This document shows positions 1-10,375 of a stretch of DNA of 29,902 bases, in pieces. The stretch lies in contig JBNGIS010018088.1 of NCBI GenBank assembly GCA_049999725.1, positions 91,907 to 121,808 on the forward strand, given 5' to 3'. A program made the translations under genes and the position numbers. The notes below the pieces were generated by a model, which worked only from the letters and a program-made list of their open reading frames with translations, ran no database searches and was not told where the DNA came from. Source of the DNA: Haplomitrium mnioides (lineage: Eukaryota > Marchantiophyta > Haplomitriopsida > Calobryales). Position 1 is the stretch's first letter. Every line of letters begins with the position of its first letter.

Positions 1-805
1 ATATATATAAGAGCGCCAACGAGGTGGCCTAAAAGTGCACAAAAATGAGAATATTTCAATCAACCAAAATAAATAGGGGTATTTGCATATTTGGAGGACA
101 TTTTTGTTTGGCGTACTACAATTATCAAGTCTATCTAGAGATCAAAAGCTTCCAAATAAGTCGAAAACTTTGTAACTAAGCTTGTACACCTGTCATGACA
201 TCATGATGATTAATTTTTGTACACACATGGAAATTCATCGCTATATAATAGAAGTCATTGAAGGCATTCACAATGCCACAGAGAGTACTATGCCCCGCAA
301 ATGTAAACTTGAAGAGGAGAAGAAGAATGCAAATCTTAACGTGTTGAATTCTGAAAGCTCTTAATGACACGAACGATCTGATTAACATAAGCCTTTTGTA
401 TTGCCACACTTAATATTAAGAGCAATGAACCCAATAATTAATGCTCTACTCTCTCCAGTTTTAGGTTTTGTACGTCAAATTATAGAGTTAGTTTAGTTTA
501 TCTTGGAAGAAATCTCATTCTAGGAAAAGTTGTCCTTTAATTTAGTCACTGGATTTTACATGAAATTTTTGCAAGAAGTTATACCTCAGGTTTTACTAGT
601 CTTTTTGGCTCATTTGGAGAAAAATGTTTTCAAGAAGTTAAACGTGCTATGATATTCCTGAGTCCATTATGCTCAAGCTTGTTGTCATGAATGGATTTCA
701 CATTTAAATGAGGAGTGCTACTATTCGAGAGACATATTTTCCTACTTGTAAAGTGTACCAATCTTGTAAGATCAGATCTTTCAACACTACCTTATTCCTA
801 GTTTC
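1..805. other. Unassigned AT-rich flank, no gene seen
   Basis: I see no coding region, RNA gene or repeat that I can name here. Open frames are short (up to 77 codons), overlap on both strands and carry no recognisable motif. The stretch ends where the 3' LTR of the chromovirus begins, so it is probably the flank that element inserted into. Confidence 0.5.
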
Positions 806-1219
806 TATACAAAAACTCAAAGGCCAACTTCCAAAACAGTAACAACTTCAAGATAACTCTAATAGAGTTATATAACTCAAAGCCAATAAACAGACCAAAG
901 TCAAGAGTGCTAGCCAAATCCAAGCAACCAAAGAGAAAAATTGAATTGAGAGGGACTCCAGAATGAGGAGTGAGGTTATGAAGCCTTTTATTTGTACAAG
1001 AGAAGAGGGTATCATCCCTCTTTCTTCACCTACAAGTCACTTCTAATTTCAATCCTAAATTGATCACTTAGAAGTCATTTCTAATTTCACCCCTAGAACT
1101 TTAAAAGTGACTTCAAAGGCAAGTAATCTTATCTCAACCTTAAAAGTGACTCTCTACCACTTCATTCACTCCTCTTTATTTTCCCATAAATGGCATAACC
1201 TTATGCTTGCACTATTACA
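806..1219 (-). repeat. 3' LTR of the chromovirus
   Basis: It aligns over its length with 9492-9847, sharing the segment starting actcaaaggccaacttcc and the end tgcttg-actattaca. It is longer than its partner because it keeps about 60 extra bases around 975-1040. The outer terminus has decayed from TG to TA. On the minus strand a weak purine-rich tract (reverse complement of 1220-1233) lies where the polypurine tract should be. It contains the palindrome TAACTCTA-A-TAGAGTTA at 854-870. Confidence 0.88.
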
Positions 1220-1289
1220 TAATCTCTGCCTTCTAATCGATGATGTCCTCGTCATTGCCGCAACTTTCAAATATTTAAATAGCTTTTTA

Positions 1290-1433
1290 AGCATTCTCAA
1301 GATTTAAAGAAGGTTCCCAAGTAGCATCATGAAGTAGATAACTTTTCCACAAAACCTTGTATTGAACTTGTGGATGTCACCCTTCCTTGATAACTCTTTT
1401 TACCAAAATACGAACCACTTCAAATTCGTCATG
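1290..1433 (-). pseudogene. Chromodomain at the integrase C-terminus (frameshifted)
   Basis: On the minus strand 1433-1381 reads [16 protein letters not shown], and in another frame 1378-1290 gives a segment ending DATWEPSLNLENA. Together they match the chromodomain of plant chromoviruses: the EVEKIL..R start, then a YLVKWKGY-like strand, then the ATWEP..NLENA helix. In the family this domain reads histone marks and steers integration to heterochromatin. Here a stop and a frameshift separate the two halves, and the aromatic strand reads VLWKSYLLHD. It lies about 70 bases from the 3' LTR, as expected for the last domain of pol. Confidence 0.8.
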
Positions 1434-1449
1434 ATCATCAAGAACAATA

Positions 1450-2545
1450 GCCGAAGGAGGAAGTTGAACACAATTTGGAAAAGAAGATGAACTAGAAACA
1501 AAAGGCTTAAGTTAGAGACATGGAATACTAGATGAATCTTCATATGAAGAGGAAGATCAAGTTTATAAGCAACGGGAGAAATAACTTGAGAACTAGAGAA
1601 AGGACCATCCCAAGAAGAAGATAGCTTACAGACTTAAATATCTAAAGACAATGGGTGATCGTGAGTAGATAACATAACTTGGTCACCTAAAACATAAGAG
1701 CAATCACGACAACGGCTATCAACATATTGTTTTACCAATTTTGAGCAACGATAAGATGGTTGCAAGAACATTGCAAAGAAGAAGATAGCTAAGACAAAAA
1801 GGTAGAAATACTTGAAGCATTATAAGAAGAAATAGAAAGCAAACCATCAAGAACAAGAGGATGTTGACCTCAATTAAGAAAGAAATAAGAGAACCCAATA
1901 ATTGCTTGTTTGGAGTTGTTGTAGCAAACATAAGAAGCTATCCCAATCGGGGTGATGAATATTGATAAACGCGCGAAGCATATTCTCCACAATGCAGTTA
2001 CCGCGCTACATTTACCCATCTGTTTGAGGATGATAAGCAGTAGACATAGAGAGTTTGGTGCCTAAAATTTTGAACAACTCTCGCCAAAACTTTCCCGTGA
2101 ATTGAAGATCCCTATTAGATATTAGCATATTAGGCATTCTATAATGACAAAAAGATTGTATCAAAGAAAATTTTAGCCAATTGTGGAGCATCTATTGTAT
2201 CCACCATCGGTCCTAATAGACTCTTATTATTGAGCTTGTCCACAAACACCACAATGGCAATAAACCCATGAGGCATAGTTGGAAGTGAAGTGACAAGATC
2301 CAAACTTACATGTTCTCAATGAGCAGTAGGAATTAGTACTCACTGAAGAAGTCCTCTTGGTTTTTGATTTGAAACTTTGTTTTGTTGATAACATTCACAC
2401 GAACTAGCAAAATCACAAACATCTTGAGCCAAATAAGGCCACCGCCAAGTGCCTTGAAGCAACTCTATAGTTTTATCTACTCTAAGATGCTCCAAGATGG
2501 GAATGTCATGTGCTTCTTGTAAACAAAATACTCTAAGCATGTCAT
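1450..2545 (-). pseudogene. Integrase remnant (HHCC, core and C-terminal parts)
   Basis: On the minus strand 2540-2345 encodes the zinc-binding domain (EAHDIPILEH, then WRWPYLAQDV, then SCECYQQNK ending PRGLLQ). The usual C-x-x-C has Tyr in place of the second Cys. The core follows: EHVSLDLVTSLP near 2325-2280 keeps the first catalytic Asp. At 2120-2108 the frame reads SNRD where the family has SDRD, so the second Asp is Asn. STAYHPQTDG is at about 2041-2015, but the following QTE with the catalytic Glu is destroyed by stops. MLRAF-NIHHPDWDSF (about 1980-1935), GDQVMLST (about 1690-1660) and [12 protein letters not shown] (1545-1510) are the usual C-terminal landmarks. The protein inserts element cDNA; this copy cannot. 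Confidence 0.88.
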
Positions 2546-2699
2546 CTTGCGGAACATGTATTTGATGGCCTTAATAGAGAATACCATATCGAATGGAAAA
2601 AGAATGATGCTCACTATCTTTGACGGCCAATCGTACTCGAACAAGACTAAAAAAACATCTTGTAGCTTCTAGTGATAACTCCCACTAGTTACCTCATCC

Positions 2700-3130
2700 A
2701 AGTGCAATATACTAATATTAATCGCCTTCATTGTATTCACTCAATGATCTAACCTTCGTGACAATGCATAAAGAATGGTGTGGAACCTTTTAGGCTTGTA
2801 TTCTAGCCTGATACCAAAGAGTCGCAATTGATCTTCCCATCAGTGATGGAAACTTGTCATTTTTTTCCAAATGGATTACTTGTAACAATGGTTTATGACT
2901 TGTGCGCATAAGCACATATCTTCCCAAATGATAGTGTCTCCACACTTTAGTAGCATAAATCATTGCCAATTGCTCTCGATCCATTGAAGAATAATTTATC
3001 TCCGCCACATTTAATTGACATTACATGAAGGCAATTGGATGAAGTCCATTCCAAAATCTTGTTGCAAAACTGCTCCAAAGCAAAATTAGAAGCATCAAAA
3101 TCAACTATACAATGTACTTTTGGATCATAT
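2700..3130 (-). pseudogene. RNase H domain remnant
   Basis: On the minus strand, around 3110-3060, the frame reads DFDASNFALEQF, matching the DASxxxxGAVL start of Ty3/gypsy RNase H with its first catalytic Asp. A frame change leads to INYSSMDREQLAMIYATKVW followed by RHYHLGRYVLMRTSHKPLLQ (about 3000-2870). This corresponds to NYSxxDRELLAIVxAxxxWRHYLxGxxFxxxTDHKPL. The late Asp of TDHKPL is Ser. The domain degrades the RNA of the RNA:DNA hybrid during reverse transcription. It sits between reverse transcriptase and integrase, as normal for the family, and is not functional. Confidence 0.85.
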
Positions 3131-3132
3131 GG

Positions 3133-4053
3133 TTATAGAATAGGACAAGAAGAGACTGCATGCTTGAGCTGTTGAAATGCCACTTGCTCTTTGGTGGTCC
3201 ATTGAAACTTGACCTCCTTACCAAGTGGATCTATAAGTGGTGCAACAATATATGCATAATAATGGATGAAATCGTTGATAAAAGCTTCCCAATCCATTGA
3301 AGGCTCTAATGCCATTTGTCTTCTTTGGTGTTGGCCACTTTGTAATGGCCTTGATTTTCTCTTTTTCCATCTTGATGCCATCCCCAAACACCTTGTGCCT
3401 TAAGTAGCCTCTTGCTTCCAAAAGTCGCACTTGGATCTCTTACAATAAAACTCCCAATTGCACAACCTTTGCAATGCTTCTTTCAAATGATCGCGTTGCT
3501 CAACTTTAGTTTTACTAAATTTTAAAATGTCATCCAAGAACACCAAAACTCACTTGTCAAATAACCCATCAAAAATTCGATGTATTTGATCTACGAATAT
3601 AGTCGGAGCAGTAGTTAGACCAAATGTAAGGACCTTCCACTCAAAATGCCCATAACTTGTGCAAAAAGTTGTCTTTGGCACATCACTTGGTTTGATAGGA
3701 ATTTGCCAATAACCACTTCAAAGATCCAACTTAGAAAATAATTGTGCACCACTCAATTGATCCAACAAATCATCAATATAGGTAGAGGATAAGCATTCTT
3801 TATTGTTTGATTGTTGAAACCATGATAATATGTACAAAGAGAAAATCCACCATCTTTCTTTGGTTCAAAGAATATCGGTGCTCTCCAAGATGAAGTACTA
3901 TGCTAAATGAAATCCTTGTCAAGAAGATCCATCAAGGTCTCTTGTGGCGATAATTGGTATATAAGCCAATTATAAGGCATACTTCCTAGTATTAACTCAA
4001 TCAAATAGGGCATTCCACGATCATCCGGTAACTCTTTTGGGAAATCATCTAGA
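3133..4053 (-). pseudogene. Reverse transcriptase remnant, main part
   Basis: On the minus strand the frame enters at 4053 with FLDDFPKELPDDRG, the start of the gypsy reverse transcriptase. Landmarks follow in order: WRAPIFFEPKKDGGFSLCTY; a YPLP motif; LFSKLDL followed by a stop, then SGYWQI (motif A, Asp kept, about 3728-3700); a YGHFE..TFGLT segment; a stop just before VLVFLDDILKFSK (motif C, Asp pair at 3529-3534); and KIKAITKWPTPK near 3350-3320 at the connection domain. The enzyme copies the element RNA into DNA. The N-terminal few codons lie on the far side of the inserted solo LTR (7979-8010), and the two halves are in a compatible frame. Several nonsense codons and frameshifts make it dead. 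Confidence 0.9.
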
Positions 4054-4058
4054 AATAC
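4054..4058. repeat. Target site duplication AATAC, left copy
   Basis: AATAC directly precedes the solo LTR and is repeated at its other edge (7974-7978). Five bases is the usual duplication size for Ty3/gypsy integration. Confidence 0.9.
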
Positions 4059-5499
4059 TATCAACCCCCTCCTTTGGTCGTTAACCTCCAAAGACTTCTC
4101 TTTGGAAGAAAAAAGGCTGACTCTACAGGGTTTCAGGTTCTTTTATGAGACGGCCCCGCTGCAAGTTATCACTTTCAGGCCTTAAGGATGTTCCTTCTCA
4201 CCTTACAGACCCTTCTCCTTGTTCACTTCCTCATTCAAACATTCATCCACACCTCAGCAGCTTTTCTGATCAAATTCCAAAGTGAATTCCAGTGATCCTA
4301 AATAGGATCCAGACTCCAAGTTTTACAATATAGGATCAAGTTCTGACATCTGAATTATACAGGGGATCTGTCCTCTGTACTGCCTTACCCTTTGAATTTG
4401 ATTCTTGGATCCCTGCTCATCTGAGATCCTGTTCACTTTGGATCTGAAGTATCTTTTTAGTAAATACAAACAGAATACAAAACTAACTAATCCACCAACA
4501 CACTTACACACCCAAGATACACTCTACCAGTAATCCTCTGACTTGGTACTACCTCTGCAACACCAGCTTGAAATCTCAACACTCCCTTTCTCCCTTCCTT
4601 CTGCTGCTCATCTGGTTTTCCTAAGATCTACTTCCACGCATCCTTCTCTAGATAGCTTTTTAACTTCCCTCGCGAGAAGCCCTGAATTTACTTCCTCAAG
4701 CTAGAAAGAGGTCTTGTTTAACTTCCACCTCTGGAAGATAGTCCTCTCAATTGTTGGTTACCCACTCCACCCCGAAGCTTTGGTAGATCTTCTTACACCA
4801 TACGCGGGCACAAATGTAGCTACTCCTCCTTCACTTCCCTTGACAGAATAAACCAGAAACGCCCTCTAAACGTTCCTAAGATTGTTGCTCCTGCACAGAC
4901 AACACTGAGACAACCCCAAAGATCCCCCTTTGGCAGCCTCTTCGATTTCAGGAAAACCCTGAATTTCTTCCCTCTTTAAGTATCAATACACCTCCGATGT
5001 TGGTCCACCCGCAGTGATGGGTACACCTGGATCGCCTGAGCCTCTAGAGCTCCCCGCCAGCGATTCCCAGCGCCCCTCCAGTCCACCTCCACCCCTGCTA
5101 GCCCCCTGCTCGAGTTCACCTGCTTCAATTGAAGATTTAAGAAATCTGTCCTCCCTCCCTCGTGTGTCTTCCTTTTTGCTATCGTTCTCACGACTTGCAA
5201 GTTTGCATCTACAATCAACAACCCCTCAAACATTCCAGACTATTGATTTATACCTCTGAATTTCTTCATACCTTTTGTTTCTTACCCTCCTTGCGATTTG
5301 GATTGTTGATGGCTTTAGATGATGATTAGTGGAAATTTGTCGTAGATTCGAAAGGGATTGGCACAGACCGTAGAATGCAACTCTCAACACAGATTCGATG
5401 TGAATTCCAAGGGATCAGGTGAATTCTGAAAGGCAACAAGGGCTCAGCGCACAATCTGAAGTGAATTTCGAGGCTCGTTCCGAAATTGTTCGTCGATCC

Positions 5500-5825
5500 T
5501 CGAAGCACCACGTTTCCGCAGGTCCGCGGACACTCTGAAGAAGCCCACGGGCTCTCTCGTAGCGCCACGTTTCCGCAGAGATCCTAGATTCCAAAGGAAT
5601 CTCTAATATTCTTGTTGATTACCAGTTCTCGATGAGATGCCATGTAATCCGCAAAAGCCAAGATACTCGCAGAATCTCAAAGATTCCTGTTAATTCCTAG
5701 TTCTCGCATGAGCGCCATGTTTCTGCGGTTGTGCTGTCCGACGCCGCCCTACAAAGGGGTAGGCGGACCGTCGCATTGACTGTCCGTTGACCCGCTGACT
5801 TCTTCACTGCCACATCATCTGCAAG
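5500..5825 (-). promoter_or_regulatory. Decayed ACGTGGC ladder in the solo LTR
   Basis: On the plus strand the series ccacgttt, gccacgttt, gccatgtaa, gccatgttt and gccacatcat (about 5508, 5563, 5639, 5713, 5811) is the reverse complement of the ACGTGGC sites in the LTR at 23157-23464. Three of the five have lost their CpG by C-to-T type change, as expected for a methylated old copy. One GC-rich GGCGGCGTCGGAC-type motif lies at about 5728-5775. Confidence 0.45.
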
Positions 5826-5849
5826 GTTTGTTCTCTTTGAATAAGAACT

Positions 5850-6620
5850 ACAAAGGACCTCCGCTTTTGCCCCTATCTGGATCAATGATGTATCCCCTTT
5901 TCAACACAGTTTCTTCTTTCCTCGAATCTATCCTAGATCACCTTTTTGGCATTTTTGGTTCTCCCAGGGTCGGATCTATGATTTGTCATCATTTTGGTAG
6001 CTCTTTTCTCATTTCTTCTTTGTCGAACCTACGATAGATCACCATTTCCGCGCCGCTTGCTTCTCCCGGTCCATTGATAAATTGCTATTTCAGCATGTCT
6101 TTCTTCTTGTACCGGAGCTGCGCTTTATCCTTGTTTCAGCAACCCTTTGACTCCTCTTTGCGGATCCTTCGTAAGTGGACTCTCCACTTAGGGAGGCCAT
6201 TCAGAACCATATTAACTAGGGTTCTCCACATTGGATGGCAGATTGGAACCCCCTTAAGTGGGCTCCACCTTTGATTTATTGCCCTTTCGGCTCCATGTTA
6301 TCTTTTCGGCCAGATCTTCGATTTATCCATGTTTCAATACTTGGTTCTCCTTTTGGGCTGGACTATCGATAAGTCACCTTTTTTGGCCTCTACGTTCTTC
6401 CTTTGCTGAATCATTGATATGTCTTCATTTTGGCACCCTCATTTTTCTCCCAATCGGTTCTTCGACATATCCTTGTTTCATCACCTTCTTTCCTTTCTAT
6501 CCAGACCGTCGATTGTCACTATTTTGGCACCTTGTTCTTCAGGTGAAACCTCGTCTTATTCTGATTTCGGCATCGTCCATTGATATAGAAACCCTGAGAG
6601 GCTCCTTCTCTTCACTAAAG
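5850..6620 (-). repeat. Degenerate 60-75 bp tandem array in the LTR (solo copy)
   Basis: Phrases such as tcttcgatttatccatgttt, actatcgataagtcacc, tcattgatatgtcttcat and ccgtcgattgtcactatttt recur at roughly 60-75 bp steps, each close to ttttggc. They are divergent copies of one unit, whose minus-strand core resembles GCCGAAA-G-TGA-AAATCG-GAT. Confidence 0.6.
6172..6190. repeat. 19-nt hairpin TAAGTGGA-CTC-TCCACTTA
   Basis: A perfect 8-bp stem with a 3-nt loop. The same 19-nt device recurs at 6870, 16467, 22225 and 27031 in related LTRs. Confidence 0.75.
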
Positions 6621-6869
6621 CATCGAAAAGTTCTATGTAAGAACATTGAAGAAGGCTTATTTACCTTACTTGTGGAAAAGTTTGATGTAAGAACTATATA
6701 CCCCGCGGATCCATTTCGAACTTTCAGATGACTTCCAATTCAAACTTTCAAAGTCTCCTTCCTTGCGTCCAAATCTTCGACATGTCACCTTTTCGCCCGA
6801 TTAGTTAACCTGCTTCGAAATCTCTCTTAACTAGTCCTCCTCACATTGGAAGATGGATCGGAACCACAT

Positions 6870-6888
6870 TAAGTGGGTTCCCCACTTA
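6870..6888. repeat. 19-nt hairpin TAAGTGGG-TTC-CCCACTTA
   Basis: A perfect 8-bp stem with a 3-nt loop, the second hairpin of the solo LTR. The loop and one stem pair differ from the first hairpin while pairing is kept. Confidence 0.75.
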
Positions 6889-7973
6889 GGAAGGTGGGTT
6901 TCCGATCCGTTTATTCGAATTAGACACCACGGACTTTGGATTCAATTCTTCGCAAATCCTTCTCCTCACATAGATTTTCAATTTGAATTCTTCGCAGGAG
7001 CCTTCAGCCAATTCTTCTTCTCCAGGACGTCTCGTAGATCACTTGCTCACAACAGGTGCCTTCAAATTTCGCAGAACTGCCTCACAGCAAATTCTTGCAT
7101 CGCAGAGCCATTCATCCCCCAGCGTTTCTTTGCAAGGATTCTTACAGGTGATTCTTCATGACATTCCCATTTCGCAAAGCTTCGGACCACAATTCGCAGC
7201 CTTCCCTTCGATCAATTCCGCTCAATAGGGATTCTTCTTCCCATACAACTTGATCATTCATTCTCTTCAGCACAATCTGTAGCTTTCGGTTTAGATCAGG
7301 TAACCTTCTTCGTTCAATTCCCAAACAAGACACAACATTGCTTCACTCGATCGACACCAACATTTAGATTTCGCAGCGTAGCATCCTTCATCCACTCTCT
7401 TCATCGTGGAATTCTTTCATCTCAGGGCCCTCTATTCCTCGCAGAGGTGTTTCTTCACAGATCTGAAAATCCCCCTTCAACTTCTGATTTCTGTGCTTCA
7501 AAGCCCCCGTAATGCACTCGATCAAATTCGATCCGATCCCTTGCTTTGCATCAATCCTTTTGTACAAGCCCCTCCTCGATCCCTCCTTTTGCACAGGTCT
7601 TTGCACGTTCCTTCAAGCTGATTGCACGTCGAATGTTTGCTCGGGAAGACATAAGCAGTATATAAACCTCCTACTCTTAATTTATTTCGAGAGGCAACCC
7701 CCTAGAGGGGTGTAAGGCCACCACATTACCTTCTCTGCCCCTGGACGGACCTAGTTCAGTGCTAAACCCCCCTAGGGCAAGCTGTCCTCCAAGTTAGATA
7801 GTTAGGAAATTAGTGGGCTTGGCTTGGCCCTCAACAATTAGAGTAGTTTTATTTCTTTTTATCCTTATCCTTTTATTTTTACTTACTCCTCAGCATGTCT
7901 TAAACCATGTTTGTGTACATTGGAAGCACTTTTTTGAAAATTTTGCATGAAGTACCTTAACACCCGGTTGACA

Positions 7974-7978
7974 AATAC
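7974..7978. repeat. Target site duplication AATAC, right copy
   Basis: Pairs with 4054-4058 and marks the right edge of the solo LTR. Confidence 0.9.
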
Positions 7979-8500
7979 ATCTAAAAAACTCCTTCAAAAT
8001 ATCATTAATCATTGAGGTCGGTACAGATTTCCCTCCTCCTTATTCAAGTCCACGATAGGCTTCATCCATATAGCAAATACATGCAACTCTTTCTCCATCA
8101 AAGCATCATGCTGAACTGATTTGGGCTTCTTCACCAAGGGCGTCGGACATCCTAAAAGAAACTGTTTTTTTTTTTTGTAAAGTAACTTGAATTTGTTATT
8201 TTGCCCAATTAACTTCAAGTAAAGGCAAACCCAAAATAATGTCATATTGTACAAGTGCAATAACAAAATCTATAGATTTCTTGTACTCTTTGCCAATTCT
8301 AAGAAGAAATGGCTTGTGTGAGTTTAAAACTTCATGTTTTTAGCCATCGACCATAGTCACAAAACTTCCCTTTATAGGCAAAGTTTTGCTTTATTTTCTT
8401 TGCAAAATATAATGACATGAAATTTTTAGAACTTCCACAATCTACCAACATTCTACACTAATGCTCATCAACCATAGCATCTAGATGAAACAAAGTGCTT
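7979..8500 (-). pseudogene. Protease and start of reverse transcriptase remnant
   Basis: On the minus strand about 8455-8400 reads MLVDCGSSKNFMSLYFA, matching the aspartic protease active site LxDSGAxxNFxS. The usual D-S/T-G is D-C-G here. Further on, about 8262-8210, VQYDIILGLPLLEVNWAK matches the second conserved protease segment (YDVILGxxWL). Stops interrupt the frame, and a poly-T run at about 8166-8177 breaks the following linker. The last codons before the solo LTR (about 8010-7979) are the beginning of the reverse transcriptase N-terminus. The protease would cut the polyprotein; this copy is not functional. Confidence 0.8.
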
Positions 8501-8639
8501 CTAATTCTTGTCGAGCTTTTAATTCCATTGGAACTAATCAAGCTCTTAGTAAACCGCTTGACTGTTTTCACTAAGGTCTGTCGTTTCTCTGATTTTCTTC
8601 AACAATTTTTGCTTGAGCAAGAGCACGTGGTCGACCTTG

Positions 8640-9459
8640 TCAATGTGGGCAATTTGCAATCATATGACCAAGTTGTTGACAATAAAAACATTCTCCACTT
8701 TGGCGTAGGTGCTCACGCTCTACATCAATGAGTGCTACTCTTTGCGTTGCATCAATCTCCATGGGTACAACCTCATTTGGTGGCACGCAAACATTTAGTA
8801 AAGCTTGTTGTGGACATGGCCTAAGTACAGTAGTTGCTAGCAATCAGTCGTATTGCTCAACCATGTGCATTGCTTCTTCTAGTTAAGACGACTCGCTCAT
8901 TGTCACTTCCATTCTAGTGCGAGGCTTCAATCCTTGAACAAAGCAATCTAAAGCTTCTCCTTGACCTATATTAGAAATTTGCATAATGATATTCTAAAAT
9001 TGTGTGACATAGCTCTTTACCATGCCAAGTTGCTTCAATTTTTCCAAACAATTTCTTCCTACCTTTGGAGCATTAAGAACCCTAAATCTTATATTCACCG
9101 TTTCTTTGAACTCTTTCCAAGAAGCAATTGGAGCAACCATTCCACATTGAGCTTGCTCAATTTGATATCTCCACCAAGTTTTTGCCACTCCTTCCAATTG
9201 ACTTGCAGCAAATAGAATTCTTTGACCATCCTCTCTTATGTTGGTAGCCTCAAAATATTGCTCGCAATCAAACAAGAAATTCTTAGATGAACCAGAAACC
9301 ATCTTCCCATCATATGCTTTTTGGTTTGGAGACTTGCATATGACTTTCTTCTTCTTGAAAATGTGCCCTCTTCTCCATTTGCATTTGAACTTCTAAAATG
9401 CGTGAAAGATGTTCAATTTGTTGTTGCATCGCTTGCATCCTCGCTTCTTGATTCTCCAT
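8640..9459 (-). pseudogene. Chromovirus gag remnant
   Basis: The minus-strand ATG at 9459-9457 lies 14 bases beyond the 18-nt primer site and opens with MENQEARMQAMQQQIEHLSR, a coiled-coil-like N-terminus. A frameshift near 9305 leads to the capsid-like Retrotrans_gag part: FDCEQYFEATN, VAKTWWRYQIEQ, SWKEFKETVNIRF, KLKQLGMVKSYVTQF, then stop. After that the same frame continues with GEALDCFVQGLKPRTRMEV and LEEAMHMVEQYD. The nucleocapsid knuckle CFYCQQLGHMIANC (CX2CX4HX4C) lies at about 8690-8649. A TGA follows the next His, where the family usually has Trp before QGRPR. Gag packages the element RNA into particles. One frameshift and about four stops make it inactive. Confidence 0.9.
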
Positions 9460-9472
9460 TTCACCAAAATGA

Positions 9473-9490
9473 ACCGTGGCTCTGATACCA
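9473..9490 (-). other. Primer binding site, initiator Met tRNA
   Basis: The minus strand reads TGGTATCAGAGCCA from 9490 to 9477. These 14 bases are complementary to the 3' end of plant initiator tRNA-Met, with looser agreement after that. It lies one base inside the 5' LTR, as usual, and fixes the element's orientation and the LTR edge. Confidence 0.92.
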
Positions 9491-9491
9491 A

Positions 9492-9847
9492 TGTAAAAGA
9501 ACTCAAAGGCCAACTTCCAAAAGAGTAACAAGTTCAGGATAACTCTAATAGAGTTTTACAACTCAAAGCCAATAAGCAAACCAAAGTTAAGAGTGCTAGC
9601 CAAAGCCAAACAACCAAAGAGCCAAAATGAATTAAGCAGAACTCCACAATAAGAAGTGGGGAAATAACTTCTAATTTCAACCCTAAATTGATCACTTAAA
9701 AGTCATTTCTAATTTCAATCCTTAAACTCTAAAAGTAACTTCGAAGGCAAGTAATCTTATCTCCACCCTAAAAGTGACCCTCTACCACTTCCTTCGCTCT
9801 TCTTTATTTTCTTATAAATAGCACAACCTTATGCTTGTACTATTACA
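9492..9847 (-). repeat. 5' LTR of the chromovirus
   Basis: A 356-bp LTR with TG at its inner edge (9492) next to the primer site and ..ATTACA at its outer edge. It matches 806-1219 with many substitutions and lacks about 60 bases found there. It keeps the AACTCTA-A-TAGAGTT palindrome at about 9541-9555. Confidence 0.9.
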
Positions 9848-9997
9848 GCTATAGTCTGTTGTCATTAGCAAGATCCAGGAAGGCCATGCACATAAGCTAC
9901 TTCTCAATCGTTGCATTTGCTCTTCTTTTCACTACACTATTTGCCGTCTTTGAGTAAAAGTGCAACAAGAAAACATCAGTGATATTATTTGTAAAGC
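9848..9997. other. Unassigned spacer
   Basis: Sequence right of the 5' LTR with no recognisable motif. It is either the original flank of the chromovirus insertion or upstream intron-like sequence of the open frame that follows. Confidence 0.4.
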
Positions 9998-10375
9998 TTG
10001 CCACTAGAGCTTGCTAAGAATTACATTCCTCAATCCAACCTTATTGGACCAGAGACATCCGATGTCATAGAGAAATCAAAGCCTATTGCTTTGAGCCACC
10101 ACTTGCGTTCTCAATCAATTCCCGATGCAGTGGCCAAAATTGTTTCACAAATTTGCAATCTAGATGTGCTACAACATTTTGCGAACAATCTTGTGGAACC
10201 ATGGGAAAAGCTAGTGCTACTAAAATTAATATACTACCAAATGTTCCTTTACTGTCTGTTGAGCAATGAAGCCAATAGAGTCTATACTAGTTGCATTGAA
10301 GCTCTGCAGCTCAAAAAATGCTCACACAAAGTGAGGAAAAAGCTCATAGAGGAAGTGAAACACTCTGCTGCTTGA
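9998..10375 (+). pseudogene. Unrecognised open frame, possible exon relic
   Basis: A 125-codon open frame with no ATG at its start (first codon TTG; an in-frame TAA lies just upstream). The predicted peptide is mixed and helix-prone, with SKPIALSHHLRSQSIPDAVA, a hydrophobic stretch LVLLKLIYYQMFLYCLL, and a basic end KKCSHKVRKKLIEEVKHSAA. It has none of the low complexity of the surrounding shadow frames, so it may be a decayed exon of a host gene, with an AG at about 10008 as a possible acceptor. I do not recognise a family. It could equally be non-coding. Confidence 0.25.

Larger units (their letters stand above)
4059..7973 (-). mobile_element. Solo LTR, 3.9 kb, B-type long-LTR family
   Basis: This 3915-bp block is the reverse-complement counterpart of the LTR at 21121-24982 along its length. 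Its edges correspond to the LTR ends: TATCAACC on the left (decayed from TGTCAGCC) and GGTTGACA on the right. It is flanked by AATAC on both sides and carries no internal region, so it is a solo LTR left by recombination between two LTRs of a full element. It contains the family's sub-blocks in inverted order: the gagaagccctg/TCTCGCGAG block (about 4669), the ACGTGGC region with decayed copies (5500-5820), the GCCGAAAG-type array (about 5850-6620), two hairpins (6172, 6870) and the LTR start. All open frames in it, including a 157-codon plus-strand one, look incidental. Confidence 0.93.
806..9847 (-). mobile_element. Degenerate Ty3/gypsy chromovirus, interrupted by a solo LTR
   Basis: A complete but dead LTR retrotransposon lies on the minus strand. 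From right to left are the 5' LTR (9492-9847), an initiator-Met primer site, gag with a CCHC knuckle, protease, reverse transcriptase, RNase H, integrase, a chromodomain and the 3' LTR (806-1219). This order (integrase last, then chromodomain) defines the Ty3/gypsy chromoviruses. Without the 3.9 kb insertion at 4059-7973 it would be about 5.1 kb, normal for the group. The short LTRs would suit a Reina-like lineage, but that is a guess. Every domain has stops or frameshifts. No convincing target duplication is seen: the flanks are gtttc on the left and gctat on the right, and ctata occurs close to both ends only if the LTR ends are shifted. Confidence 0.92.

Noticed and set aside
6258-6731. 157-codon plus-strand open frame
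   Set aside because: It is antisense to the solo LTR and runs through its degenerate tandem array; the periodic YPCF/FWPL phrases reflect the DNA repeat, and no protein family is recognised.
805-9853. CTATA as target duplication of the chromovirus (805-809 and 9849-9853)
   Set aside because: It requires the LTR ends to be shifted away from the TG terminus defined by the primer site, so it is probably coincidence.
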